27,959 nt of DNA from an uncultured Eubacteriales bacterium (GCA_900544525.1 UQVN01000011.1:1-27959); one strand, 5' to 3'; counted from the stretch's first letter, positions 7,575 through 16,936 are shown. Made by a program: numbers and translations. The notes: generated by a model from the letters alone, not told the origin.

Positions 7575-9191
7575 ATGGCAGTAAAATATGTATTTGTAAC
7601 AGGCGGTGTTGTATCTGGGCTTGGAAAAGGGATTACAGCGGCGTCTTTAGGAAGACTTTTAAAAGCAAGAGGGTATGAAGTGACAATGCAAAAATTCGAC
7701 CCTTATATTAACATTGATCCAGGAACAATGAATCCAATTCAGCATGGGGAAGTCTATGTAACGGACGATGGAACAGAAACGGATCTGGATCTTGGACATT
7801 ATGAACGATTTATTGATGAGAGCCTTGATAAAAATTCCAATGTGACAACAGGAAAGATCTATTGGTCTGTCTTGCAAAAAGAGAGAAAAGGAGAATTTGG
7901 TGGAGGGACAGTACAAGTGATTCCCCATATTACCAATACCATTAAAGAACGCTTTTATCAAGCAAAAGACGAAGACGAGAAAAAGATTGCCATTATTGAA
8001 GTTGGAGGAACGGTTGGAGATATCGAAAGTCAGCCATTTCTTGAGGCCATTCGCCAGTTTAAACATGAAGTTGGAAATGAAAATGCGATTTTAATTCATG
8101 TAACACTCATTCCATACTTAAAAGCATCAGGAGAGATGAAGACAAAACCAACACAAGCCAGTGTAAAAGAATTACAATCTATGGGGCTTTGGCCAGATGT
8201 GTTAGTATGCCGATCTGAGCATCCAATTTCTGAAGAGATACGAGAAAAGATTGCACTTTTTTGCAATGTAAAAAGCAGTCATGTATTGCAAAATTTAGAT
8301 GTACCATTTCTTTATGAGGCACCGCTTGCCATGGAAAAAGAGCATTTAGCAGAAGTTGTATTGGATTGTTTGAAATTAGAGAAGAAAAAACCAGATCTCA
8401 CCGAATGGACAGAGATGGTTAGTGTATTAAAACAAGCAAAAGAGAAGGTGAAAGTCGGAATTGTCGGTAAGTATGTACAACTTCACGATGCCTATTTAAG
8501 TGTAGCAGAAGCGCTAAAACACGGTGGAATCGCCAATGAAGTGCAAGTAGAAATTGAATGGATCGATTCCGAAACGATTACAAGAGAAAATGCAAAGAAA
8601 GTATTAGGAGAGCTGGATGGAATTTTAGTGCCAGGTGGTTTTGGAAGCCGTGGAGTAGAAGGGAAAATCGAAGCGATCCGTTATGCAAGAGTCAATCATA
8701 TTCCGTTTTTCGGAATTTGCCTTGGAATGCAGTTGATGATTGTGGAATTTGCAAGAAACGTATTAGGGTATGAAGATGCACACAGCATTGAACTTGATGA
8801 GAATACAACCCATCCAGTTATAGCCTTAATGCCAGAGCAAGAAAATGTAGAAAATATTGGTGGAACGTTACGCCTTGGAGCTTATCCTTGTATGTTAGAA
8901 GAAGGAAGTAAAGCATTTCTTTGCTATGGGAAGAAGGAGATTAGTGAACGACATAGACATCGCTATGAAGTAAATAATGCCTATCGAGAAGTGTTAGAGC
9001 AACACGGATTGACATTTTCTGGACTTTCTCCAGATAAGAGAATTGTTGAGATGGCAGAACTAACAGAAGAAAACTTCTTTTTAGCAACGCAAGCCCATCC
9101 AGAATTTAAGTCAAGACCAAATCGCCCACATCCACTTTTTAAGGGATTTATTGCAGGGGCGATCTCCTATAAAAAATTTAGTAAAAACTAA
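7575..9191 (+). CDS. pyrG: CTP synthase PyrG
   Basis: This enzyme converts UTP to CTP with glutamine (or ammonia) and ATP in the cytosol. The N-terminal synthetase domain has SGLGKGITAASLGRLLKARG and KFDPYINIDPGTMNP. The C-terminal class I glutaminase domain has PGGFGSRG, the nucleophile Cys382 in GICLGMQL, and the His/Glu pair in QAHPEF. At 538 residues it is the expected size. I chose the ATG at 7575 because AGGAGG lies 7 bases upstream and it gives the conserved AVKYVFVTGGV start. An upstream in-frame ATG at 7548 would add nine unconserved residues before that ribosome binding site. It is a glutamine consumer beside the glutamine-making genes. Confidence 0.97.
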   Translation: MAVKYVFVTGGVVSGLGKGITAASLGRLLKARGYEVTMQKFDPYINIDPGTMNPIQHGEVYVTDDGTETDLDLGHYERFIDESLDKNSNVTTGKIYWSVLQKERKGEFGGGTVQVIPHITNTIKERFYQAKDEDEKKIAIIEVGGTVGDIESQPFLEAIRQFKHEVGNENAILIHVTLIPYLKASGEMKTKPTQASVKELQSMGLWPDVLVCRSEHPISEEIREKIALFCNVKSSHVLQNLDVPFLYEAPLAMEKEHLAEVVLDCLKLEKKKPDLTEWTEMVSVLKQAKEKVKVGIVGKYVQLHDAYLSVAEALKHGGIANEVQVEIEWIDSETITRENAKKVLGELDGILVPGGFGSRGVEGKIEAIRYARVNHIPFFGICLGMQLMIVEFARNVLGYEDAHSIELDENTTHPVIALMPEQENVENIGGTLRLGAYPCMLEEGSKAFLCYGKKEISERHRHRYEVNNAYREVLEQHGLTFSGLSPDKRIVEMAELTEENFFLATQAHPEFKSRPNRPHPLFKGFIAGAISYKKFSKN

Positions 9192-9209
9192 CAAAACGAA
9201 ATTTAGGTC

Positions 9210-9238
9210 TTTACAAAATTCAAAAAATGGTTTATCCT
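9210..9238 (+). promoter_or_regulatory. candidate promoter of gltBD
   Basis: TTTACA (9210-9215), a 17-base spacer and TATCCT (9233-9238) lie 33-61 bases before the gltB ATG. The leader would be about 26 bases, too short for an attenuator, and I see no ANTAR-type hairpins. Confidence 0.45.
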
Positions 9239-9270
9239 TTGAACAAATTTAGTAGAAAGGGTGAACAACC

Positions 9271-12200
9271 ATGGAACAACAAAGGGGGCTTTATAGGCAG
9301 CAGTTTGAGCATGATAACTGTGGAATCGGAGCCGTTGTAAATATAACAGGACAAAAAAGCCATGAGACCGTGGCAAACGCTTTGACAATCGTAGAAAATT
9401 TAGAACATAGAGCTGGCAAAGACGCCGAAGGAAAAACAGGTGATGGAGTAGGAATCCTTTTACAGATTTCCCATTCTTTCTTCAAAAATACCTGTGAATC
9501 CCTCGGCGTCTTTTTAGGTGAAGAAGGAACGTATGGAGTTGGTATGTTTTTCTTTCCAAGAGAAGAGAGAAAAAGAAATCAAGCAAAGAGAATGTTTGAA
9601 GTGATTGTCGAAAAGGAAGGAATGAAATTTCTTGGTTGGAGAAAAGTTCCTATTGATGAAACGGTTCTTGGAGCACGAGCAAAAGATTGTATGCCGTATA
9701 TTATGCAAGCGTTTGTAGAAAAACCAAAACAAGTGGAAAAAGGTCTTGCTTTTGATAGAAAATTGTATGTGGTAAGAAGAATTTTTGAGCAGAGCAATGA
9801 AGACACTTATGTGGTATCGCTATCAAGCAGAACGATTGTATATAAAGGAATGTTCTTAGTGGGACAGCTTCGTTTGTTCTTTCAAGATTTACAAGAGGAA
9901 AGCTATAAAAGTGCTATCGCTTTAGTTCATTCTCGTTTTAGTACCAATACGAATCCAAGTTGGGAAAGAGCACATCCAAATCGACTGATGGTTCATAATG
10001 GGGAAATCAATACGATTAAAGGAAATGTGGATAAAATGACAGCGAGGGAAGAGACAATGAAATCTTCTCTTTGGGACAATGAATTTCATAAAATACTTCC
10101 TGTTGTGAATACAGAAGGCTCTGATTCTGCAATGCTTGATAATACATTGGAGTTTTTGACTATGAGTGGTATGCCACTTCCGTTGGCCGTTATGGTTTTA
10201 GTACCTGAGCCTTGGGCAAATAATCAAACATTATCTCAGGAAGTTCGAGATTTTTATCAGTATTATGCAACGATGATGGAGCCTTGGGACGGTCCAGCCT
10301 CTATTTTATTTAGCGATGGGGAAGTAATGGGAGCAATTCTTGATCGGAATGGTCTTCGTCCATCTCGCTATTATATTACAACCGATGGGAACTTAATTTT
10401 GTCATCAGAAGTTGGAGTTTTATCAATACCACCAGAAAAAATTGCAAAAAAAGAGCGTTTGCATCCAGGAAAAATGCTTTTAGTGGATACAAAAATTGGA
10501 AAAGTATTTAGCGATGAAGAGATCAAACAATACTATGCAAAAAAACAGCCTTATGGAGAATGGTTAGATAGCAACTTAGTTGAGTTAAAAAGCTTAAAGA
10601 TTCCAAATAAAAAGGTAGAAGAATACGAAAAAGATCAGCGAAAACAATTGCAAAAAGCGTTTGGGTATCGCTATGAAGAATATCGAGAATCCATTCGTAA
10701 TATGGCATTTCATGGAGCGGAAAGTATTGCTTCTATGGGAATTGATACTCCACTTTCTGTTTTTTCAAGTGAGCATCAACCGTTGTTCCATTATTTTAAA
10801 CAGCTATTTGCACAGGTAACTAACCCACCAATTGATGCCATTCGAGAAGAAATCGTTACATCAACAACGATTTATGTTGGAAAAGATGGAAATATTTTAG
10901 AAGAAAAACCAGAAAACTGCCAAGTATTAAAAATTAACAATCCAATTTTAACAAATACGGATTTATTAAAAATTAAAAATATGAAGCAGGAAGGGCTTCA
11001 GGTAGCGGTTGTTCCAATTACGTATTATAAAAGTTCCAAATTAGAAAAAGCATTGGAGTATGTTTTTGTTCAAGTGGATAAAGCTTATCGGGACGGCGCT
11101 AATATTTTAATCTTATCCGATCGAGGCGTCGATGAAAATCATTTAGCCATTCCTTCTTTGTTAGCGGTATCCGCGGTTCATCAGCATCTTGTAAAGACAA
11201 AGAAAAGAACGGAACTTGCTGTTATATTAGAATCTGGAGAGCCAAGAGAAGTCCATCATTTTGCAACCTTGTTAGGATATGGTGCTAGTGCAGTTAATCC
11301 ATATTTAGCACAAGAAACAATTAAGCAGTTAATCGAAGATGGTATGCTTGAAAAAGATTATTATGCGGCGGTAGAAGACTATAATAATGCTGTTTTACAT
11401 GGAATTGTAAAAATTGCATCAAAGATGGGAATTTCTACGATCCAATCGTATCAAGGAGCTCAAATTTTTGAGGCAATTGGTATTTCAGAAGAAGTCATTC
11501 AGCGCTATTTTACAGGAACGGTAAGTAGAATTGGCGGAATTACATTGAAAGATATTGAAGAAGATGTGAAAAAACGCCATTCAGAAGCATTTGATCCATT
11601 GGGACAACCAGTAGACCTTGCATTAGACAGTATTGGTGGCCATAAAATGCGAAGCCAAGGAGAAGAACATCGTTATAATCCACAGACGATTCATCTCTTA
11701 CAGCAGGCGGTCCAAAGAGGGGATTATGCTATGTTTAAACAATATAGTGCTCTTGTGGATCAAGAAGATACTGGATATTTAAGAAGTCTTTTAGAATTTC
11801 AGTATCCAGAAAAAGGGGTGCCAATTTCTGAAGTGGAGAGTGCCAAGTCTATTGTAAAACGATTTAAAACAGGAGCTATGTCCTATGGTTCTATTTCAGA
11901 AGAAGCTCATGAAGCGCTTGCGCTTGCCATGAATCGCCTTCATGGAAAATCCAATACAGGAGAAGGTGGTGAAAGTGAAGAACGATTGGACTCAAGAGGA
12001 AGTAAAGAAGATCGCTGTTCTTCTATTAAACAGGTGGCTTCTGGAAGATTTGGTGTAACAAGCCGTTACCTTGTGTCTGCTGATGAGATTCAGATTAAGA
12101 TGGCACAAGGAGCAAAACCAGGAGAAGGAGGACATCTTCCATCCAAAAAAGTATATCCTTGGATTGCAAAGACAAGACATTCTACAGCAGGTGTTAGTCT

Positions 12201-13806
12201 GATTTCTCCACCACCACATCATGATATCTACTCTATTGAAGACTTAGCTCAATTGATTTATGACTTAAAAAATGCCAATGATAAAGCGGCAATTTCTGTA
12301 AAATTAGTATCTGAAGCAGGAGTAGGAACTATTGCAGCAGGTGTTGCAAAGGCGGGAGCAGAAGTTATTTTAGTTGCTGGATACGATGGTGGAACAGGAG
12401 CAGCACCAAAAAGTTCCATTCAACATGCAGGGCTTCCTTGGGAATTGGGGCTTGCAGAAACACATCAAACGCTAATTCAAAATGGATTGCGAGATAAAAT
12501 TCGTTTAGAAACCGATGGAAAACTAATGAGTGGTCGTGATGTAGCGGTTGCAGCGCTTCTTGGAGCAGAAGAGTTTGGATTTGCAACAGCACCGCTTGTT
12601 GCTTTAGGTTGTGTCATGATGCGAGTTTGTAACTTAGATACTTGTCCAATGGGAATTGCAACACAAAATCCAGAACTTCGCAAACGTTTTATTGGAAAGC
12701 CAGAATATGTTATGAATTTTATGCTATTTATTGCAGAAGAACTCAGAGAATATATGGCAAAATTAGGATTTCGAACAATCGATGAGATGGTAGGGCATAG
12801 TGAATGTTTAAAAGAAAAAGAAACTGCACATTTAGTGCACGCAAAGAAAGTAGATTTAAGTGCTGTTTTATATCAAGCCAAAGAAGGTAAATCTTTTGTA
12901 ACTTTTAATCCTGAAAAAGTATATGATTTCCAATTAAAGCACACAAAAGATCAAGCGGTTCTTTTAAAGGAATTAAAGAAACAAGTAGTAGATGGAACAA
13001 AAGCGGAATTGACCATCGATGTAACCAATACGGATCGCTCTTTTGGAACAATGCTTGGCTCTGAAATTACGAGAAATCATAAAAAAGGGTTAGAAGAGGA
13101 TACAATTGTGATTCATTGCCATGGAGCTGGAGGACAAAGTTTTGGAGCCTTTATTCCAAAAGGATTGACGTTAGAGCTAAGTGGTGATTCCAATGATTAC
13201 TTTGGAAAAGGATTATCTGGTGGAAAATTAGTGCTCTATCCTCCAAAAGAAGCGACATTTAAGGCAGAGGAAAACATTATTGTAGGTAACGTAGCTCTTT
13301 ATGGTGCGACCAGTGGAAAAGCATATATTAGCGGGATTGCTGGTGAGAGATTTTGTGTTCGAAATTCAGGAGCTTATGCGGTAGTTGAAGGCGTTGGCGA
13401 CCATGGATGCGAATATATGACAGGTGGCTGTGTTGTCGTTCTTGGAAAGACTGGAAAGAACTTTGCAGCTGGCATGAGTGGTGGAATCGCTTATGTGCTA
13501 GATAAGGAAAATGAGTTTTATAAAAATTTAAATAAAGAGATGATTTCTTTAGAGAAGGTAACAGAAAAAGCGGAAGAACAACAACTATTCCGTTTGATTG
13601 AAGAACATGTAAAAGCAACTGGCTCTCAAAAAGGAAAAGAAGTATTAAAACATTTTGAAGATTATTTACCAAAGTTTAAAAAAGTCATTCCAAATGATTA
13701 TAAAAAAATGCTTGCATTAACCGTTCGCTATGAAGAGAAAGGATATGATAGTGAACAGGCACAAATAGAGGCATTTTATGAAAGTACAACAGGAAAAGTA
13801 AAATAG
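9271..13806 (+). CDS. gltB: glutamate synthase large (alpha) subunit GltB
   Basis: GltB transfers the amide of glutamine to 2-oxoglutarate, making two glutamates. The N-terminal Ntn glutaminase starts at Cys17 (HDNCGIGA) after a propeptide. The central linker is followed by the FMN-binding synthase domain (around residues 850-1180). Its 3Fe-4S cysteines Cys1114, Cys1120 and Cys1125 in the CVMMRVCNLDTCPMG stretch show the usual 6- and 5-residue spacing. The C-terminal beta-helix domain includes HCHGAGGQSFGAF and repeated Gly-rich turns. At 1511 residues it has family length. AAAGGGTG lies about 7 bases upstream. gltD follows after 12 bases, so they form one operon. With the synthetases it completes the GS-GOGAT ammonia assimilation cycle. 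Confidence 0.97.
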   Translation: MEQQRGLYRQQFEHDNCGIGAVVNITGQKSHETVANALTIVENLEHRAGKDAEGKTGDGVGILLQISHSFFKNTCESLGVFLGEEGTYGVGMFFFPREERKRNQAKRMFEVIVEKEGMKFLGWRKVPIDETVLGARAKDCMPYIMQAFVEKPKQVEKGLAFDRKLYVVRRIFEQSNEDTYVVSLSSRTIVYKGMFLVGQLRLFFQDLQEESYKSAIALVHSRFSTNTNPSWERAHPNRLMVHNGEINTIKGNVDKMTAREETMKSSLWDNEFHKILPVVNTEGSDSAMLDNTLEFLTMSGMPLPLAVMVLVPEPWANNQTLSQEVRDFYQYYATMMEPWDGPASILFSDGEVMGAILDRNGLRPSRYYITTDGNLILSSEVGVLSIPPEKIAKKERLHPGKMLLVDTKIGKVFSDEEIKQYYAKKQPYGEWLDSNLVELKSLKIPNKKVEEYEKDQRKQLQKAFGYRYEEYRESIRNMAFHGAESIASMGIDTPLSVFSSEHQPLFHYFKQLFAQVTNPPIDAIREEIVTSTTIYVGKDGNILEEKPENCQVLKINNPILTNTDLLKIKNMKQEGLQVAVVPITYYKSSKLEKALEYVFVQVDKAYRDGANILILSDRGVDENHLAIPSLLAVSAVHQHLVKTKKRTELAVILESGEPREVHHFATLLGYGASAVNPYLAQETIKQLIEDGMLEKDYYAAVEDYNNAVLHGIVKIASKMGISTIQSYQGAQIFEAIGISEEVIQRYFTGTVSRIGGITLKDIEEDVKKRHSEAFDPLGQPVDLALDSIGGHKMRSQGEEHRYNPQTIHLLQQAVQRGDYAMFKQYSALVDQEDTGYLRSLLEFQYPEKGVPISEVESAKSIVKRFKTGAMSYGSISEEAHEALALAMNRLHGKSNTGEGGESEERLDSRGSKEDRCSSIKQVASGRFGVTSRYLVSADEIQIKMAQGAKPGEGGHLPSKKVYPWIAKTRHSTAGVSLISPPPHHDIYSIEDLAQLIYDLKNANDKAAISVKLVSEAGVGTIAAGVAKAGAEVILVAGYDGGTGAAPKSSIQHAGLPWELGLAETHQTLIQNGLRDKIRLETDGKLMSGRDVAVAALLGAEEFGFATAPLVALGCVMMRVCNLDTCPMGIATQNPELRKRFIGKPEYVMNFMLFIAEELREYMAKLGFRTIDEMVGHSECLKEKETAHLVHAKKVDLSAVLYQAKEGKSFVTFNPEKVYDFQLKHTKDQAVLLKELKKQVVDGTKAELTIDVTNTDRSFGTMLGSEITRNHKKGLEEDTIVIHCHGAGGQSFGAFIPKGLTLELSGDSNDYFGKGLSGGKLVLYPPKEATFKAEENIIVGNVALYGATSGKAYISGIAGERFCVRNSGAYAVVEGVGDHGCEYMTGGCVVVLGKTGKNFAAGMSGGIAYVLDKENEFYKNLNKEMISLEKVTEKAEEQQLFRLIEEHVKATGSQKGKEVLKHFEDYLPKFKKVIPNDYKKMLALTVRYEEKGYDSEQAQIEAFYESTTGKVK

Positions 13807-13818
13807 GAGGAAAAGGCT

Positions 13819-15288
13819 ATGGGAAAACCAACAGGATTTTTAGAATATGAGAGAAAGATAGGCGATGTCATCGAGCCAAATGTAAGAATCCAAAACTTCT
13901 TAGAGTTTCATAAAAGCCTGCCTTTTAACGAACAAAGAAAACAGGGGGCAAGATGTATGGACTGTGGAGTGCCATTTTGCCAGTCTGGAATGATGATCGG
14001 TGGAATGACATCAGGATGCCCGCTCAATAACTTGATTCCTGAATGGAATGATCTTGTCTATTTAGGCAATATGGAACAAGCCTATGAACGTTTGAAAAAA
14101 ACAAATCCATTTCCTGAATTTACAGGAAGAGTTTGTCCAGCACTCTGTGAAAAAGCTTGTACTTGTAGTTTACATGGAGAACCTGTTTCTATAAAAGAAA
14201 ATGAGTATTCTATTATTGAACAAGCATTTTTGCATGATAAAATAAAACCAGAGCCACCTTCTATTCGAACAGGGAAAAAGGTAGCCATTATCGGAAGTGG
14301 TCCAGCAGGGCTTTCTGCTGCCTTTGTTCTTAATAAAAGAGGACATGAAGTAACGGTTTATGAACGCAGTGATCGAATCGGTGGTCTTCTCTATTATGGA
14401 ATACCAAATATGAAATTAGAAAAATGGGTGATTGATCGAAGAGTGAAGCTATTAGAAGAAGAAGGGGTTCGTTTTATTACAAATGTAAATGCAGGCATTG
14501 ACATATCGGTAAAAGAGTTACAAGAACAATATGATAAAATACTTTTAGCATGTGGGGCATCAAACCCGAGAGACATTTCTGTAAAAGGAAGAGAAGCAAA
14601 GGGAATCTATTTTGCAGTGGACTTTTTAAGCAAAGTAACGAAGAGTTTGCCAGAGTTACAGAACGGCAAAAAAGGACAGTATCCAGAAGTAAAAGGAAAA
14701 GATGTTATTGTAATCGGAGGAGGCGATACTGGAAACGACTGCGTAGGAACTTCCATTCGACTAGGGGCAAAGTCAATTGTTCAGATTGAGATGATGCCAA
14801 AAGCACCAGAGGAAAGAACTGCCGATAATCCATGGCCAGAATGGCCAAAAATTAATAAGACTGATTATGGCCAAGAAGAGGCAATTGCAGTGTTTGGACA
14901 GGATCCAAGAATTTATGAAACAACAGTGGAAGAGTTTTTAATGGATGAACATGGTCAGTTAAAAGGGGTAAAAATAGTAAAAGTAGAATCAAAAATAAAA
15001 GATGGAAAACGGGTGTTAGAGCCAGTAAAGGGTAGTGAACGAGTATTGAAAGCACAAGTTGTTTTTATTGCTGCAGGATTTTTAGGAACAGAACCTTATA
15101 TTCGGGATTGCTTTGGAGTTTCCTTTAATCAACGGACTTCGATTGAATCAAAAGCAGGAAGTTATAAAACAAATGTTCCAAATATTTATTCTGCAGGAGA
15201 TTGTAGAAGAGGACAATCTCTAGTTGTGTGGGCAATACGAGAAGGAATGGAAGTGGCAAAAGAAATTGATGAAGCTTTGATGAGCTAA
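13819..15288 (+). CDS. gltD: glutamate synthase small (beta) subunit GltD
   Basis: GltD takes electrons from NADPH and passes them through FAD and iron-sulfur clusters to GltB. The N-terminal cysteine-rich part has CMDCGVPFC starting at Cys46, then GCPLNNLIPEW and CPALCEKACTC, matching the 4Fe-4S ligands. The FAD fold begins at GSGPAGLSAA and the NADPH fold at IGGGDTGNDCVGTS. A second FAD motif, YSAGDCRRGQSLVVWA, lies near the C-terminus. At 489 residues the length is normal. GGAGG lies about 8 bases before the ATG and only 12 bases separate it from gltB. The strong glnA promoter begins 9 bases after the stop. Confidence 0.96.
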   Translation: MGKPTGFLEYERKIGDVIEPNVRIQNFLEFHKSLPFNEQRKQGARCMDCGVPFCQSGMMIGGMTSGCPLNNLIPEWNDLVYLGNMEQAYERLKKTNPFPEFTGRVCPALCEKACTCSLHGEPVSIKENEYSIIEQAFLHDKIKPEPPSIRTGKKVAIIGSGPAGLSAAFVLNKRGHEVTVYERSDRIGGLLYYGIPNMKLEKWVIDRRVKLLEEEGVRFITNVNAGIDISVKELQEQYDKILLACGASNPRDISVKGREAKGIYFAVDFLSKVTKSLPELQNGKKGQYPEVKGKDVIVIGGGDTGNDCVGTSIRLGAKSIVQIEMMPKAPEERTADNPWPEWPKINKTDYGQEEAIAVFGQDPRIYETTVEEFLMDEHGQLKGVKIVKVESKIKDGKRVLEPVKGSERVLKAQVVFIAAGFLGTEPYIRDCFGVSFNQRTSIESKAGSYKTNVPNIYSAGDCRRGQSLVVWAIREGMEVAKEIDEALMS

Positions 15289-15296
15289 AAAATGAT

Positions 15297-15325
15297 TTGA
15301 CAATAAAATAGGATACTGCTATAAT
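15297..15325 (+). promoter_or_regulatory. consensus sigma-A promoter of glnA
   Basis: TTGACA (15297-15302), exactly 17 bases, and TATAAT (15320-15325) make a perfect housekeeping promoter. Such a strong promoter followed by a strong terminator fits control by antitermination rather than at initiation. The transcript should start near 15332. Confidence 0.9.
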
Positions 15326-15332
15326 ACTCACC

Positions 15333-15374
15333 AAGAACAAAGGCGTTCTTATTCCAATGGAGAAGTAACCATGG
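15333..15374 (+). promoter_or_regulatory. ANTAR-type antiterminator hairpins in the glnA leader
   Basis: Hairpin P1 is AAGAAC-[AAAGGC]-GTTCTT (15333-15350), a perfect 6-pair stem with a hexaloop that has A at position 1 and G at position 4. Hairpin P2 has hexaloop AATGGA (15356-15361), again A1 and G4. Its closing C-G pair is followed by one C-A mismatch, then U-A, U-G, A-U, U-A, U-A with GAAGTAA; the lowest pairs compete with P1. This dual A1/G4 hexaloop architecture is the known RNA target of ANTAR regulators. P1 and P2 use bases of the terminator's 5' arm, so stabilising them would prevent termination. Confidence 0.8.
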
Positions 15375-15392
15375 AATAAGAACGCCTTTTTT
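15339..15392 (+). terminator. leader terminator of glnA
   Basis: A 17-pair perfect stem begins AAAGGCGTTCTTATTCC. After one bulged A, four more pairs (ATGG/CCAT) close an 8-base loop, and a T6 run ends at 15392. It lies about 110 bases before the glnA ATG and less than 10 bases after the expected transcription start, so it is an attenuator rather than the gltD terminator. Confidence 0.9.
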
Positions 15393-15429
15393 ATATACTA
15401 GGAAATTGTGTTTCCTAGTATATAAAAAA
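15387..15429 (+). repeat. perfect hairpin directly after the glnA attenuator
   Basis: The sequence from the terminator's T6 tract through ATATACTAGGAAA is a perfect 19-base inverted complement of TTTCCTAGTATATAAAAAA, with loop TTGTG. The terminator's U tract is thus part of this second stem. A hairpin with the same TAGGAAA/TTTCCTA core also follows a T6 terminator on the minus strand at 27177-27206. Further small hairpins follow at 15430-15440 (GCAC-TAC-GTGC) and 15437-15451 (GTGCA-AACGA-TGCAC), which are mutually exclusive. Confidence 0.7.
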
Positions 15430-15502
15430 GCACTACGTGCAAACGATGCACAGCGCACAGAGAAGAAAACTTTAAAAGAATCGGTATACAGGAGGGAAAA
15501 GA

Positions 15503-16834
15503 ATGGCACATTATACAAGAGAGCGGATTTTACAGCTGATAGAAGAGGAAGATGTAGAATTCATCCGACTGCAGTTTACGGATATGTTTGGGACATTTAA
15601 AAATGTGGCAATCACTGCAAGTCAGATGAAAAAAGCATTGAATAATCAGTGTATGTTTGATGGCTCTTCCATTGAAAGTTATATTAAAATTGAAGAGTCT
15701 GATATGTATTTATATCCAGACTTAGATACCTTTGTTATTCTTCCATGGCGTCCACAACATGGAAAAGTGGCAAGGTTAATTTGTGATATTTATCGTCCTG
15801 ATGGAACCGATTTTGAAGGAAGTCCAAGATATATTTTAAAGAAGGTATTAGAAGAAGCAAAAGAACTTAGATATGATTTTCAAGTAGGGACGGAGTGTGA
15901 ATTTTTTCTTTTCCAGACGGCAGAAGATGGAACTCCAACGACGAATACAACGGAAAGAGCTGGGTATTTTGATTTAGGTCCTCTGGATCAAGGGGAAAAT
16001 GCAAGGAGAGATATGGTTCTTACGTTAGAAGATATGGGATTTGAAATCGAATCTTCTCATCATGAATCCGCACCAGCCCAGCATGAAATTGATTTAAAAT
16101 ATGAAAGTGCCTTAAAAGCAGCGGATCAGATTATGACATTTAAATTTGCAGTGAGAACCATTGCAAAACGTCATGGTGTACATGCCACATTTATGCCAAA
16201 ACCAAAATATGGTGTCAATGGCTCAGGAATGCACGTCAATATGTCTTTAATGAAAGATGGAAAAAATTGTTTCTTTGATGCTTCGGATCCGTTAGGGCTT
16301 AGTAAAGAAGCCTATTATTTTATTGGCGGTATCTTAAAGCATATGAAAGGAATGACCGTGATTACAAATCCGATTGTCAATTCTTATAAACGCTTGGTTC
16401 CAGGGTTTGAAGCACCTGTTTACATTGCCTGGTCTTCCAAAAACAGAAGCCCTTTGATTCGAATTCCAGCTGTTAGAGGAGAAGAGATTCGAGTGGAACT
16501 TAGAAGTCCCGATCCTTCTGCAAATCCTTATCTTGTATTTGCTGTTTGCTTACGAGCTGGATTGCAAGGGATAAAAGAGAAAATAGAACCACCATATTCC
16601 ACTGATAAAAATATTTTTGAAATGACAAAAGAAGAGAGAGAAGAAAGACAAATCGAGGCATTGCCTGCTAATTTAAAAGAGGCCATTTTAGAATTTGAGA
16701 ACGATGATTTCATAAGAGAAACTCTTGGAAAAGAGTTTTCGATGCATTATGCAAAAGGAAAGTTAAATGAGTGGAATGCTTATATTGAGCAGGTAAGTGC
16801 TTGGGAAATTGAACAATATCTTTATCGAATTTAA
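15503..16834 (+). CDS. glnA: type I glutamine synthetase GlnA
   Basis: This enzyme makes glutamine from glutamate, ammonia and ATP, and acts as a dodecamer in the cytosol. At 443 residues it matches the GSI-alpha class of Firmicutes. It shows the N-terminal beta-grasp (FIRLQFTDMFGTFKNV), MFDGSSIESY, the metal-binding FEIESSHHESAPAQHE, NGSGMHVNMS, and the substrate-binding EIRVELRSPDPSANPYL. AGGAGG lies 7 bases before the ATG. It has a consensus promoter, an attenuator and an ANTAR-type leader, and a gene for an ANTAR protein begins about 100 bases downstream with no terminator between. glnA and its likely regulator are therefore co-transcribed, and control may feed back on itself. Confidence 0.97.
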   Translation: MAHYTRERILQLIEEEDVEFIRLQFTDMFGTFKNVAITASQMKKALNNQCMFDGSSIESYIKIEESDMYLYPDLDTFVILPWRPQHGKVARLICDIYRPDGTDFEGSPRYILKKVLEEAKELRYDFQVGTECEFFLFQTAEDGTPTTNTTERAGYFDLGPLDQGENARRDMVLTLEDMGFEIESSHHESAPAQHEIDLKYESALKAADQIMTFKFAVRTIAKRHGVHATFMPKPKYGVNGSGMHVNMSLMKDGKNCFFDASDPLGLSKEAYYFIGGILKHMKGMTVITNPIVNSYKRLVPGFEAPVYIAWSSKNRSPLIRIPAVRGEEIRVELRSPDPSANPYLVFAVCLRAGLQGIKEKIEPPYSTDKNIFEMTKEEREERQIEALPANLKEAILEFENDDFIRETLGKEFSMHYAKGKLNEWNAYIEQVSAWEIEQYLYRI

Positions 16835-16936
16835 AGAAAGATAAAAGAACAGGCATTTACAAAAGTTAATGAAAAAAATTCTTTCCGCATAAGATAACAG
16901 TATAGGAAAGAAGAAGCCATGTAAGGAGGAGGAGAG

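Noticed and set aside
7659..8066. 135-residue open frame on the minus strand inside pyrG
   Set aside because: It lies wholly inside a conserved gene, has no ribosome binding site or recognisable motif, and has the composition of a shadow frame. The same applies to antisense frames at 20061-20417 in hprK and 13328-13672 in gltB.
9192..9270. ANTAR-type leader for gltBD
   Set aside because: The leader after the likely start is only about 26 bases, with no hexaloop hairpin and no terminator.
15406..15600. 64-residue frame overlapping the glnA start
   Set aside because: It runs through the leader hairpin and out of frame into glnA with Lys/Arg-rich low-information sequence and no ribosome binding site.
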